Shown here: one piece after another, positions 8,712 to 17,305 of the stretch | Layout: each line of letters begins with the position of its first letter | How positions within the stretch are numbered: position 1 is the first letter of the stretch | Assembly (NCBI GenBank): GCA_902630355.1 | Contig: CACOUL010000020.1 | Span: 1-44,339, forward strand | Direction: 5' to 3' | Source of the DNA: Planctomycetaceae bacterium | GTDB taxonomy: Bacteria > Planctomycetota > Planctomycetia > Pirellulales > UBA7805 | Length of the DNA: 44,339 nt | Notes under the pieces: model-generated | Told to the model about the DNA's origin: nothing | Database searches by the model: none | Seen by the model: only the letters and a program-made list of their open reading frames with translations | Made by a program: the position numbers and the translations under genes

Positions 8712-9044
8712 TTAAGCGAGTTGGTCCGCGAGCCACTTCAGATAGCTCTCGCTACCACCGACAATCTCGGTGGCAATAATCTCCGGTTCCTCGTACGGGT
8801 GGTGCAACACGATTGTCTCCTGAATATCCGCCAAGTGGGTGTGCGAGGTTTTGGCGACACAGACCCATTCTTCGGCGCGCTCAATCTTCCCCTTCCAGCG
8901 GTAAATACTTTGAACGGGGCCAAAAACCTGGACGCAGGCAGCCATTTTCAATTCCAGCAATTTGTCTGCCAATGCGTTGGCAGCAACGTTGGAATCGAGG
9001 GTTGTACTCACACAAAGAAATCGATCAGCATCCACCACGTTCAC
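8712..9044 (-). CDS. cutA: CutA family divalent-cation tolerance protein
   Basis: A 110-residue CutA, a small trimeric cytoplasmic protein linked to copper tolerance, whose molecular function is still debated. The family signature is complete: MAACVQVFGPVQSIYRWKGK, then EWVCVAKTS, HHPYEEPEIIA and the final YLKWL. The listed start is a GTG at 9044; further in-frame GTGs at 9038 and 9035 are possible and no Shine-Dalgarno decides among them. It follows the secreted protein at 9078-10148 by 33 bases on the same strand, so it is probably cotranscribed with it. Confidence 0.92.
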   Translation of the reverse strand: MNVVDADRFLCVSTTLDSNVAANALADKLLELKMAACVQVFGPVQSIYRWKGKIERAEEWVCVAKTSHTHLADIQETIVLHHPYEEPEIIATEIVGGSESYLKWLADQLA

Positions 9045-9077
9045 CCGTCGATCGTTGCAAGCGGAATCCGGACCGCA

Positions 9078-10148
9078 TTAAAAACGAGGATGCACCGGTT
9101 CAAAATTATTCGGCGCCGGACGATAGAGCCACTGGTATTTCGGGTGCCCTTCGACCCCCTGTCGAATTTCGTCCTCACGCTCATCCAGCGCGTCACCCGG
9201 ACGATGGAAATTGAGCTGGAGCGTCTTGAATTCGAATTTACGACCCGATCCCGGAACGTCCCCTTGTTTAAACGCACCCGCCGGATCGACCCAGCGGTAA
9301 GCGTTGGTGAGCCCCATAATCTGAATTGTCAGATAATCAATCTCCGGGTCGATGTCCATCCACGTAGCGACCCCCCAACGACTGATCTCTTTTTGGTCCG
9401 TGCTGACCGGAATCGGCTCGGCGCTGACTTGCGATGAATCGTAAAACTCGCCGAAAGAACAGGGAGGCCTTTCCCTCTCATAAATTTTTTGACGGGCAGC
9501 GGGGATGATCTGATCCATATACTGCACCGTCTTGTCATCGATTTTCAACTCCGCATTGTCGAAAGTCCGCAATAAAAAAGTGGGGACAAAACGGTGCGGC
9601 CCGATCGAGGCAAGCATCTGATCTGCGCGATCGACCGCTTCGATCTTCTCGTACTGTTCCTTATGTAATACGTCTCCCGATGGCAGCGTTTTGTTTTCAC
9701 CATGGACCGGCGTTAGATGCTGCCCCGGATTGACAATGCGATACATCAAATACCAAATTTTTTTGCGATGCATCTTGCCGTTCGGCTGGGGAATATCGAC
9801 TTCGACCATTCGCAGCGGCTTGTGAACAAATTCAAACTGCCATACACCGCGGTGAAAGAGAATCTGCTCGGCCTTCTTATAAAGCGTACTCGTGGATTCA
9901 AATTCCTGGGGCGACCAATCCAACTCCGGGTGGCCGACAATCACCTCAATCAAATCATGCTCCGCGTTGGTTTCCTCGGCGGCACGTTTGAGAGGTACCC
10001 GCGTTTCAACACCCGGGGCAAGTTTGCGGATCTTGCGCTCCTGTCCATCCGCACGATGAAACGTGGTTCCGAACGGAAGAGCGATTCCCAACAGCAGGAG
10101 ACAGCGGACTCCCGTACGCCACAGGCGGGCAGATTTGAAATCATCCAT
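9078..10148 (-). CDS. Secreted protein of unknown function
   Basis: I do not recognise this 356-residue protein. It has an export signal (about residues 12-37, RTGVRCLLLLGIALPFGTTF, with a likely cleavage near RADGQ). The mature part has few hydrophobic stretches, repeated W/F-Y-rich segments such as VWQFEFVHKPLRMVEVDIPQ and KIWYLMYRIVNPGQ, and many charged residues. There are no cysteine pairs or catalytic signatures I can name. The layout suggests an extracytoplasmic all-beta protein, possibly one of the conserved planctomycete secreted proteins without assigned function. It is first in a probable two-gene unit with cutA. Confidence 0.7.
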   Translation of the reverse strand: MDDFKSARLWRTGVRCLLLLGIALPFGTTFHRADGQERKIRKLAPGVETRVPLKRAAEETNAEHDLIEVIVGHPELDWSPQEFESTSTLYKKAEQILFHRGVWQFEFVHKPLRMVEVDIPQPNGKMHRKKIWYLMYRIVNPGQHLTPVHGENKTLPSGDVLHKEQYEKIEAVDRADQMLASIGPHRFVPTFLLRTFDNAELKIDDKTVQYMDQIIPAARQKIYERERPPCSFGEFYDSSQVSAEPIPVSTDQKEISRWGVATWMDIDPEIDYLTIQIMGLTNAYRWVDPAGAFKQGDVPGSGRKFEFKTLQLNFHRPGDALDEREDEIRQGVEGHPKYQWLYRPAPNNFEPVHPRF

Positions 10149-10413
10149 GCAACTTGCGTTCCTCGATTAGGCGCCCCGGACAGGCGGGCAAAGGCTTGCC
10201 GCCGCGACTCATTATAGCTCCCCGAATCCCACAGATAAACGGAGAATTACGCGACGTCTCTCATTGCCGAATAGGTCATTTCTCAAGACGCAAGTCGGTG
10301 AGGAATATACGAGAAACATGCCGCCTCCGGAGTGCGGAAGCATGGACACTGGACGGAAAAATCGTATGGAGCAGGGATCGACGCGAGAGCGGGACAGACA
10401 CCTTTTGGACCGG

Positions 10414-11826
10414 CTATTTTGCTGATTCCGACACTGGTTTGTTGTCCGGTTCGTTCCGGGAGATGAACTTGAGGCTGCGGACCCAATCTTCATCTGCTGC
10501 CCCGAAGCGGGCCACTTGATCCTGCTCCATCGTAAAGACCGTCGCGACCCGACGACCCCCACTGTCGCTCAGCAGATAGTAGATCCACTGCACCGGCACG
10601 TTCGACGCCGTCCCCTCTGCCTCGACTCGATAAATCAAATCCCCTCGGTCGTTTGTTTTCTCATTTGCCCTGACGAACGAGCCGAAATGATCGCCTAAAT
10701 TCTTTTGGATATCTTTCTGAAACTGCGTAAGGGTGATTGCTTTTCCCTTTTTTACGCTCGGCAAACGAGAAACATTACACTGGGCAATGAGTTCTCCGCG
10801 GAAAAGCTGTCGCAGAACGACTGCTTCACGATCTTCTGCTGTCGCATACCAATCACGACCATGTTCAAAAACGACACCCAGTTCGGGCGAATGATACACA
10901 AGTGTCTGATTCGGCAGTTCCAGTGCTTTTCGCAGCGATTGAAGTTGATCGTCTGCGAGCGCTGCGGCTGCCCGGTGGGGATCGAGTCGCATTTTTAGTC
11001 GGGCCGTTACGTCGACGCCAGGATTAACGTATCCGATCGCGCGCCGCTCGCGGGTCACAAGTTGTAGCGAAGCGAACTCTCCTCGATCGATATAAAAATA
11101 ATAGCGGCACTTCAGCGCGATCTCCGTGGCAACTCCCGCGAGTGCGCCGTGGACAACGCCTGCAAGTTCCACGCGGGCGAAGCCCCGCTCTATCCCCTCG
11201 AGCGTACTCGTCACATCGCTGTCCCCCACCGTATCGATTGCCAGAAGTGTTGCTAAGGCAGTTGCGGAGGGTTTCCAGACCGAGCCGACTTCCACGGGAT
11301 TTTCTGGGAGCAGCAGGGAAAGAATCTGGCGGTCGGCAGGTAGCCGAATGAGGTCCAGTTCATCGCGTGTGAGGGGGCCGTTGGGGCTGACGTATTGAAG
11401 CAATCCATCACGGTAGGTTACCCCCAATAGGTGTTGCTCGTCGCGGAGTACGGGCGAAATTCGATCATCGCCGATCGTTAGAGTTGCGTCGATCCGGTGG
11501 TAGCGTCGTGCCGCGTGCAGTGCGGTCTCCGCTCCCGCCGATCGATCACGGAAAGCCGCAAGGTGGCGATCCTGAAACTCAAATCGCGCTACCACGTCCA
11601 TATCCACAGTCTCGATTTTCTGATCCCCCGGGGTCTTGAGATGACCATGGGCCGCATACTCGACTTTGACATCAGCCACGCGGTCGGTCGGCCTTTGATA
11701 CCTCAGATGGTAGCGAGGTGAATTTTCGGTGGGCGCCGCGTGAGCGAGAAGCCCGCAGGAGGCCAACCACAAACAACACAGCCACGCGGTGGGTGGGAGA
11801 GGCAAACGGTGCGGATCGCAGTCCAT
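10414..11826 (-). CDS. Secreted protein of unknown function, 470 residues
   Basis: An unrecognised exported protein. The signal peptide comes after a short polar start (PPTAWLCCLWLASCGLLAHA, cleavage near AHAAP). The first half of the mature protein is beta-rich with dense charged residues (RYHLRYQRPTDRVADVKVEY) and a repeated concern with scale and threshold-like segments (LLLPENPVEVGSVWKP). The C-terminal third, from about residue 315 (ELGVVFEHGRDWYATAED), looks like a separate alpha/beta domain ending in MEQDQVARFGAADEDWVRSL. The last part resembles the short stress-type domain often found at the end of planctomycete lipoproteins, but I cannot name it. It is oriented away from the sigma-factor gene, with a 545-base shared upstream region. 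Confidence 0.68.
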   Translation of the reverse strand: MDCDPHRLPLPPTAWLCCLWLASCGLLAHAAPTENSPRYHLRYQRPTDRVADVKVEYAAHGHLKTPGDQKIETVDMDVVARFEFQDRHLAAFRDRSAGAETALHAARRYHRIDATLTIGDDRISPVLRDEQHLLGVTYRDGLLQYVSPNGPLTRDELDLIRLPADRQILSLLLPENPVEVGSVWKPSATALATLLAIDTVGDSDVTSTLEGIERGFARVELAGVVHGALAGVATEIALKCRYYFYIDRGEFASLQLVTRERRAIGYVNPGVDVTARLKMRLDPHRAAAALADDQLQSLRKALELPNQTLVYHSPELGVVFEHGRDWYATAEDREAVVLRQLFRGELIAQCNVSRLPSVKKGKAITLTQFQKDIQKNLGDHFGSFVRANEKTNDRGDLIYRVEAEGTASNVPVQWIYYLLSDSGGRRVATVFTMEQDQVARFGAADEDWVRSLKFISRNEPDNKPVSESAK

Positions 11827-12371
11827 GAAAAAGGCCTCGTATGAAATTCTCGTGAAACGCAGGGAAAAGAAGGGCCCCTAGAGTTGCTTCGTCCAGTCCC
11901 GCAAAAGAAGTTGAGACCTTTCTCCGCCCAGCGACGGTAAAGGAATCGAGCGGATGCCCACACCGCGGAACCCCCAGTCCCCGGTGGGGTTTCATGCGAA
12001 CGGATCGCCCCCCTATTTTTTGGACCGATGATGCACGTAATTCACTAATGCACAAGGATTTAAGTGGCAAATAGATTGAGTGATATTCAAAAATTGAAAG
12101 ATTTATCGAACTTTTTGCAGTCCAAACGCGACTTAGATGCGTAAAAAAGGGTGTTCTCAGTGGGATTCCGGGGGGCCTGCTGGGTGGAAAAATTTTCTCC
12201 CCCGAGCAAGTCCACTGGCGAATTGAATCAAGAGGAGAAAACGTAGCGTCGCGTGGAAATGCGGTTGGTCGCGGGATGGACTCACCGTGCATTGGAACCC
12301 CCCGAAGAGGTCGCTAGGGATCGCCGGCGTTGAGTCGCCGCCCTCGTCGGGTCATTCGCAAAGAGGCAACC
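11827..12371. other. 545-base divergent intergenic region, no gene
   Basis: This stretch separates the divergent secreted-protein gene and the sigma-factor gene. Reading frames in it are short or overlap the neighbours' starts and lack any recognisable protein feature. The centre (about 12020-12130) is clearly more AT-rich than its surroundings, as expected for promoters in both directions. A small inverted repeat, AACCCC (11969-11974) and GGGGTT (11986-11991), lies nearer to the secreted-protein gene. I could not define a convincing -35/-10 pair. Confidence 0.5.
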
Positions 12372-14063
12372 ATGCACCTTCCCTACAGAAGTCCCTACTT
12401 TCGCCATTTTCTCGATCACATTCTCCCTTCAACGACCGGCCTCCAGCAGTTTCAACTCGCGGCGTCAGCAGAGCGTATCCTCGCTGAAGCGCGGGCCCAG
12501 AGGGCCTACCGTACGGCCGACGTCGTGCGACAGATTGTCGCCGAGGTGCTCCCTTCGTCGTGCGGTGAAACTCCGGCTGCAGAGCAGGAAATCCTCAGCG
12601 GGACGGATGTTTGTCACGACCTGAGGCAACTCATCGAGGACCTCACCGACTCGGCTGCCTTGTCGATCGATGCGGCAGGGGAACCGGTGCACACCGTAGA
12701 GGATTTGAGCCAACTGTTTGACGTTTCGACAAAAACCATTTCACGTTGGCGACGTCAGGGCCTGATTGGACGCAAGTTCCTCATCGACGGCCGCAAGCGG
12801 GTTGGATTCCTCAAGAGTTCGGTCGATCGCTTCGTCTCCTGCAATCGACAGAGAATCGAGCGTAGCGGTCGTTTCCGGCAAATGACCGATCGTGAGAGAG
12901 AGCAAATTGTCTCCGGTGCTCGGCGCCTATCGCGCTCGGGACACGGCATGAACGATATTGCGAATCAACTGGCAACCGAACTGCAAAGAAGCCCCGGAAC
13001 GATTCGGGGGGCGATCAAGCAGTTCGACCAAGCGCATCCCGAAGAGGCGATTTTTCCGGTCCGCGGTTTGCCGCTGAGCGATGATATGCGAAAGGCCGTT
13101 TTTGAACAGTACCGCCAAGGAGCAACGGTGACTCGACTCGCGGAAAAATTTTCCCGCTCCGAGAGTTCGATAAGCCGCATCGTGGCGCAAGAGCAATATC
13201 GGCACATTCAGGATCTACCGCTCGATTATGTGAGTCATGCGGGTTTCGCGCGGATCAAAAACTCCGAAGCGATCCTCGGCCCGATGCCGGAGACTGCAGA
13301 GACCAAGAAAAAGTCCCGTGTCCCGAGCGACCTTCCCAGCTATCTGGCGAGCCTCTACGAAGTTCCTCTCCTGAGTCGCGAGCAAGAGCAGCACCTGTTC
13401 CGTAAGTTGAATTACGCGAAATACCGAGCCGCCTCCCTTCGGGCAAAACTCAGTGAGTCTCAGCCTCAGGTCCGTTGGATGGATGAAATTGAGGCTCTTC
13501 ACCAGTTGGCAACTGCTACCAAGAATCAAATTGTCCGCGCCAATTTGCGACTCGTGGTTTCGATTGCCAAAAGGCACGTGGGCCCACAGGAGAATTTCTT
13601 CGAACTAGTCAGTGATGGCAATGTTTCACTGATACGAGCCGCCGACAAATTCGATTTCTCGCGTGGATTCAAATTCAGTACGTACGCCAGTTGGGCGATT
13701 ATGAAGAATTTCGCGCGATCGATACCGAACGAAATGAAGCAGCGGGAGCGTTTCCGCACGAGCCACGACGAACTGTTTGCCGCCACTGAAGAGACGCGTG
13801 CCGATTGGATGGGCGAGGAACTGGAACACAAAAATCGCATTTCTGCGGTTCGGAAGATACTCAGTCGCCTTGACGACCGGGAACAAAAGATTATCATTCA
13901 TCGGTTCGGGCTCGATTACTCCCAGGAACCGTCGACACTGAAGCAAGTTGGCGAGAGTATGGGGGTTACCAAGGAAAGGGTGCGGCAGATAGAGTCGCGA
14001 GCGCTCGACAAGTTGAGAATGGCCGCTGAGGAAGACCGGATAGACCCCCCTGCAGAGGGATAA
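12372..14063 (+). CDS. Sigma-70 family factor with N-terminal helix-turn-helix modules
   Basis: A 563-residue RNA polymerase sigma factor with an unusual front half. The first 105 residues are helical and unassigned. Residues 106-135 form a MerR/excisionase-type helix-turn-helix (TVEDLSQLFDVSTKTISRWR). Two more helix-turn-helix-like segments lie at about 185-215 (HGMNDIANQLATELQRSPGT) and 243-272 (ATVTRLAEKFSRSESSISRI). Sigma region 1.2 is at 320-352 (LPSYLASLYEVPLLSREQE), region 2 at 386-450 (NLRLVVSIAKRHV, then DKFDFSRGFKFSTYASW) and region 4 at about 495-550 (GVTKERVRQIESRALDKLR). The 45 or so residues between regions 2 and 4 are too short and divergent for a normal region 3. ATG at 12372 is chosen over the open frame from 12330 because AAAGAGG lies just upstream. 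The architecture points to an alternative, not housekeeping, factor. Confidence 0.88.
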   Translation: MHLPYRSPYFRHFLDHILPSTTGLQQFQLAASAERILAEARAQRAYRTADVVRQIVAEVLPSSCGETPAAEQEILSGTDVCHDLRQLIEDLTDSAALSIDAAGEPVHTVEDLSQLFDVSTKTISRWRRQGLIGRKFLIDGRKRVGFLKSSVDRFVSCNRQRIERSGRFRQMTDREREQIVSGARRLSRSGHGMNDIANQLATELQRSPGTIRGAIKQFDQAHPEEAIFPVRGLPLSDDMRKAVFEQYRQGATVTRLAEKFSRSESSISRIVAQEQYRHIQDLPLDYVSHAGFARIKNSEAILGPMPETAETKKKSRVPSDLPSYLASLYEVPLLSREQEQHLFRKLNYAKYRAASLRAKLSESQPQVRWMDEIEALHQLATATKNQIVRANLRLVVSIAKRHVGPQENFFELVSDGNVSLIRAADKFDFSRGFKFSTYASWAIMKNFARSIPNEMKQRERFRTSHDELFAATEETRADWMGEELEHKNRISAVRKILSRLDDREQKIIIHRFGLDYSQEPSTLKQVGESMGVTKERVRQIESRALDKLRMAAEEDRIDPPAEG

Positions 14064-14361
14064 GCGGTTGCCGCTCGGTGTATTCGGTTTCAATATTTTG
14101 TTGGCGCCCCAAGCCAGGGGATTTTTCCGAAAAAGGAGCCCATCCCGCCACACGTGCGACCGTTCCGTCCCCAAGGAATCGGGAGGATGCTAGGTTGCGG
14201 CCCGGGCGATCTTACGCCGACGCTGCATTTTAGCCCTTTTTCCACATGCGGAAACCGCTTCCCGCCGGATGGTCATGCCCTGATCGCCTCCGGATGAATT
14301 CGATCGACACAGCAACGCTCAAACGCTGGGAGAGCGGTGACTTACGTCGAGTTCCCCCATA
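14064..14361. other. Intergenic region, no gene
   Basis: About 300 bases between the sigma-factor stop and the tRNA promoter. The only structure seen is a weak CCCC/GGGG stem (14107-14110, 14117-14120) followed by ATTTTT, a poor terminator candidate for the sigma-factor transcript. I see no plausible coding frame. Confidence 0.4.
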
Positions 14362-14389
14362 TTGCAAGGCATCGGCTGATCGGTATATT
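14362..14389 (+). promoter_or_regulatory. Promoter of the tRNA-tuf block
   Basis: A -35 box TTGCAA (14362-14367) and -10 box TATATT (14384-14389) are separated by 16 bases. A GC-rich GGGGAGTCGGG stretch lies between the likely start site (about 14396) and the first tRNA at 14415. GC-rich discriminators of this kind are typical of growth-rate-controlled stable-RNA promoters. Confidence 0.55.
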
Positions 14390-14414
14390 TAGAGGTTTCC
14401 CTGGGGAGTCGGGC

Positions 14415-14487
14415 GCTAGCGTAGCTCAATTGGCAGAGCAGTTGATTTGTAATCAACAGGTTGTGGGTTCAAGTCCCTCCGCTAGCT
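14415..14487 (+). tRNA. tRNA-Thr(UGU)
   Basis: A complete cloverleaf: acceptor GCTAGCG/CGCTAGC, D-arm TAGCTCAATTGGCAGAGCA, anticodon stem GTTGA/TCAAC with loop TTTGTAA (anticodon TGT), and T-arm GGGTTCAAGTCCC. The discriminator is T, and CCA is not encoded. It is the first of four tRNAs ahead of tuf and corresponds in position and anticodon to E. coli thrU. Confidence 0.95.
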
Positions 14488-14662
14488 CGTATGAAGTTGC
14501 ACTCTGTCGGGTCTCTCCCTCGGAACAGTAGACAACCACCTGCAGACATCTCATCGCGGACCGAAGCGGAATCGAACGAGAGGCGTCGACGGAAGTTGAT
14601 ACAACGGGTAACGGGTTTGAAAGTAATTGCGATCGCACGGGTCGTGGGTGCAAGGTTGTACA

Positions 14663-14744
14663 GGGGGGTTTCCCGAGCGGTCAAAGGGGTCAGACTGTAA
14701 ATCTGATGGCATAGCCTTCGCAGGTTCGAATCCTGCACCCCCCA
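14663..14744 (+). tRNA. tRNA-Tyr(GUA)
   Basis: An 82-base class II tRNA with a long variable arm. The acceptor stem is GGGGGGT/ACCCCCC, the anticodon stem TCAGA/TCTGA with loop CTGTAAA (anticodon GTA), and the T-arm CAGGTTCGAATCCTG. The discriminator is A, and CCA is not encoded. It corresponds to E. coli tyrU in the tufB cluster. The spacer to the preceding tRNA is 175 bases and holds no visible gene. Confidence 0.95.
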
Positions 14745-14879
14745 TTAGAAAAACGAATACCGGTGGAACCCGGAGAGTTGGATAAAAAATAAAACGGAAA
14801 GCGTAGAGGAGCATTCGAAGCGGAATCAACTGGAGACAAGTTTTGTGGATAGTGTGCTTTGAAGCGCATTTCTACCTTT

Positions 14880-14950
14880 GCGGGTGTAGCTCAATGGTAG
14901 AGCCACAGCCTTCCAAGCTGAAGACGAGGGTTCGATTCCCTTCACCCGCT
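14880..14950 (+). tRNA. tRNA-Gly(UCC)
   Basis: A 71-base cloverleaf with acceptor GCGGGTG/CACCCGC and a short D-loop (TCAATGGTAGA). The anticodon stem is CAGC/GCTG with a mismatched first pair, and loop CTTCCAA gives anticodon TCC. The T-arm is GGGTTCGATTCCC. The discriminator is T, and CCA is not encoded. It matches E. coli glyT in order and anticodon. Confidence 0.95.
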
Positions 14951-15144
14951 TTGCGTTAGGTTATGTTGCGTTAACCGCGGATATCGGGTGAACCGCAACA
15001 AAAACTTGATGGATGAACAAGGATAAAGAGTGGACTTGCCGGACAATGCGGACGACCACCCAACCAAGGATCGGTCGGACTGGCGGTGAGTCGCGGGAAA
15101 GGAAAAGCAAGCGTAGTAGGGGGACGGCCATACCGGCAAAAGCG

Positions 15145-15217
15145 GCTGCTGTAGCTCAGTTGGTAGAGCACGTCCTTGGTAAGGACGAGGTCATCGGTTC
15201 AAGTCCGATCAGCAGCT
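15145..15217 (+). tRNA. tRNA-Thr(GGU)
   Basis: A 73-base cloverleaf: acceptor GCTGCTG/CAGCAGC, anticodon stem CGTCC/GGACG with loop TTGGTAA (anticodon GGT), and T-arm CGGTTCAAGTCCG. The discriminator is T, and CCA is not encoded. It is directly upstream of tuf, as is thrT of tufB in E. coli. Confidence 0.95.
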
Positions 15218-15289
15218 CTTCGGCTGCAACGATTTGGGGCTCGCGCCTTGACCGATCGTTGGCAAGCAAGTCAAGCCACTTGGCGATTT

Positions 15290-15295
15290 TATAAT
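15290..15295 (+). promoter_or_regulatory. Possible internal -10 box before tuf
   Basis: A perfect TATAAT in an AT-rich patch 67 bases upstream of the tuf start codon. No good -35 hexamer lies at 16-18 bases. The nearest candidates, TTGGCA at 15259 and TTGACC at 15248, are too far away. It may give tuf extra transcription independent of the tRNAs, but this is weak. Confidence 0.3.
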
Positions 15296-15361
15296 TTGAA
15301 TAATAAGCGGAGGCTGAAAGGGCCTTCACCAGGGAACCCGTAAGAAAAAAAGGAACGATTC

Positions 15362-16561
15362 ATGGCAAAGGACACCTTCGAAAGAAATAAACCTCACGTC
15401 AATGTTGGCACGATCGGTCACATCGACCACGGAAAGACGACCCTCACGGGCGCTCTCCTTGCCGTGCAGGCGCATAAAGGGCTGGCAAATTTCAAATCGT
15501 ACGCTGATATCGCAAAGGGCGGAACGGTTCGTGACGAAACGAAGACCGTGACGATTGCTGTCTCTCATGTGGAATATGAGAGTGAAAAGCGGCACTATGC
15601 CCATATCGATTGCCCGGGGCACGCTGACTTTATCAAAAACATGATCACCGGTGCGGCCCAAATGGATGGCGCCATTCTCGTCGTGTCGGCCGCAGATGGC
15701 CCGATGCCCCAGACGCGGGAACACGTACTGCTCGCGCGGCAGGTCAACGTACCTTCGCTGGTGGTATTCCTCAATAAGTGTGACCTGGTCGACGATCCCG
15801 AACTTTTGGATCTCGTGGAAATGGAAATCCGGGAACTCTTAGACGCAAATGAATTCCCGGGCGATGAAATTCCGATTATTCGTGGTGCCTCAAAGCCAGC
15901 GTACGACAATCCGGGCGATGAAGAAGCGAACAAATGCATTGGCGAGTTGATCGACGCGATCGACAGCTACATTCCGGATCCGGTTCGCGAAACCGACAAA
16001 CCTCTGCTCATGGCCGTCGAAGATGTCTTTTCGATTGAGGGACGCGGTACCGTGGCAACCGGGCGAATTGAGCGCGGCGAGGTAACGGTGGGTGACGAAA
16101 TCGAGGTCGTCGGCCTCACCGAGGAGAGTCGTAAAACGGTCTGCACCGGTGTTGAAATGTTTAATAAGACGCTTGATCACGGTGAAGCGGGCGACAATGT
16201 CGGCATGCTCCTCCGTGGTGTCAAGCGAGAAGATATCGAGCGGGGTCAGGTCCTTGCAAAACCCGGTAGTATCACGCCGCACACCAAGTTTGAAGCGGAA
16301 GTCTACGTGCTCGCCAAAGAAGAGGGCGGGCGACATACACCTTTCTTCAACGGTTACCGACCGCAGTTCTATTTCAGAACGACGGACGTGACCGGTGCGG
16401 CAAATCTTCTCGGTGATGCGGAAATGTGCATGCCTGGAGACAATGCAAAGTTGGAGATTGAACTCGGCAAACCGGTCGCGGTGGACGAAGGTGTCCGCTT
16501 TGCAATCCGAGAAGGCGGAAAGACCGTCGGTCGAGGTGTGGTAAGCAAGATCATAGAGTAA
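15362..16561 (+). CDS. tuf: Elongation factor Tu, with altered switch I
   Basis: EF-Tu of 399 residues, which delivers aminoacyl-tRNA to the ribosome as a GTP complex. The G1 loop (GHIDHGKTT, residues 19-27), DCPGH and NKCD motifs are intact, and the C-terminal domains are colinear ([32 protein letters not shown], final KIIE). Switch I is not normal: the near-universal RGITI is replaced by KTVTI at residues 61-65, preceded by [10 protein letters not shown] instead of the usual PEEKA-type stretch. The Mg-coordinating Thr is kept. An AGGA precedes the ATG. The gene lies between tRNA-Thr and tRNA-Trp, the usual tuf-secE context. Confidence 0.97.
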   Translation: MAKDTFERNKPHVNVGTIGHIDHGKTTLTGALLAVQAHKGLANFKSYADIAKGGTVRDETKTVTIAVSHVEYESEKRHYAHIDCPGHADFIKNMITGAAQMDGAILVVSAADGPMPQTREHVLLARQVNVPSLVVFLNKCDLVDDPELLDLVEMEIRELLDANEFPGDEIPIIRGASKPAYDNPGDEEANKCIGELIDAIDSYIPDPVRETDKPLLMAVEDVFSIEGRGTVATGRIERGEVTVGDEIEVVGLTEESRKTVCTGVEMFNKTLDHGEAGDNVGMLLRGVKREDIERGQVLAKPGSITPHTKFEAEVYVLAKEEGGRHTPFFNGYRPQFYFRTTDVTGAANLLGDAEMCMPGDNAKLEIELGKPVAVDEGVRFAIREGGKTVGRGVVSKIIE

Positions 16562-16588
16562 TTGTGACATTGAGTGGTTGTGGCACGG

Positions 16589-16664
16589 AGGGGCGTAGCT
16601 CAATTGGCAGAGCGCTGGTCTCCAAAACCAGAGGTTGCGAGTTCGATTCCCGCCGCCCCTGCCA
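16589..16664 (+). tRNA. tRNA-Trp(CCA), 3' CCA encoded
   Basis: Acceptor AGGGGCG/CGCCCCT, D-arm TAGCTCAATTGGCAGAGC, anticodon stem CTGGT/ACCAG with loop CTCCAAA (anticodon CCA), and T-arm GAGTTCGATTCCC. The discriminator is G, as usual for tryptophan. Unlike the other tRNAs in the window, the bases after the discriminator are CCA (16662-16664). It lies between tuf and secE, a common arrangement in many bacteria. Confidence 0.95.
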
Positions 16665-16769
16665 TTTTTGGGCGCGGTTGGGGATCAATTCCGCAGTGCG
16701 TCCCGAATGGTTTGTTTTCAAGCGATGATGATAAAGACGGACAAAACCATAAATTTAAGCAAGTAGAAC

Positions 16770-17216
16770 ATGGCACCAGCATCCAAAGATTCCACCGCGA
16801 GCACCGGTTCGGCATCCTTTCTGCAGAACCTCTTTCGGGCTGGACTTTACAAGCGCAATCAAGGGCGAATCACCCGTCAGGTGACCTTCGCAGCCATCGC
16901 CATTACGGTGCTGCTTGGCTGCTGGCAACTGCACCAATCGGCTGCCACAAATGATCTGGCGATGCGACTCGGCCTTCCGGGCGGGCTCCTCTGTCTGGGG
17001 CTTTGGATCGCCTACCGAATGGTAAACCTGCCTATTTTTTCAGACTTCCTCATCTCCGTCGAAGCAGAAATGAGCAAGGTTTCCTGGCCTACCAAGACAG
17101 AACTTGTGCGTGGATCGATGGTGGTTTTGATCACGATTCTTTTTTTGGCGGGCTTCCTGGCAATGTTTGACTTCCTCTGGGCAATGGTCTTCAAGTACCT
17201 GGGGATTGTGGGCTGA
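16770..17216 (+). CDS. secE: Preprotein translocase subunit SecE (extended)
   Basis: SecE clamps the two halves of the SecY channel in the inner membrane. The 148-residue product ends with the essential core: the amphipathic motif EAEMSKVSWPTKTEL at residues 98-112 and the membrane helix at about 115-137 (VLITILFLAGFLAMF). Ahead of it are two more hydrophobic segments (about 38-54 and 68-83) and a Ser/Ala-rich polar start, so it is a three-helix form like that of E. coli rather than the minimal one-helix form. The context tRNA-Trp-secE-nusG confirms the call. Confidence 0.95.
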   Translation: MAPASKDSTASTGSASFLQNLFRAGLYKRNQGRITRQVTFAAIAITVLLGCWQLHQSAATNDLAMRLGLPGGLLCLGLWIAYRMVNLPIFSDFLISVEAEMSKVSWPTKTELVRGSMVVLITILFLAGFLAMFDFLWAMVFKYLGIVG

Positions 17217-17305
17217 ACTTGCATGAATTGATGGTGTTTAAAAACCAACCCGTTGGATTTGAACGTGGCGTTCGAATTACAGATTACAGTTGAAGGAATT
17301 TTGTC

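Noticed and set aside
11672-12292. 206-codon minus-strand frame in and upstream of the secreted-protein gene
   Set aside because: It overlaps the signal-peptide end of the gene at 10414-11826 in another frame, has no recognisable domain and a patchy composition. It is most likely chance.
14337-14531. 64-codon frame across tRNA-Thr(UGU)
   Set aside because: It runs over the promoter and the tRNA itself; no protein gene is plausible.
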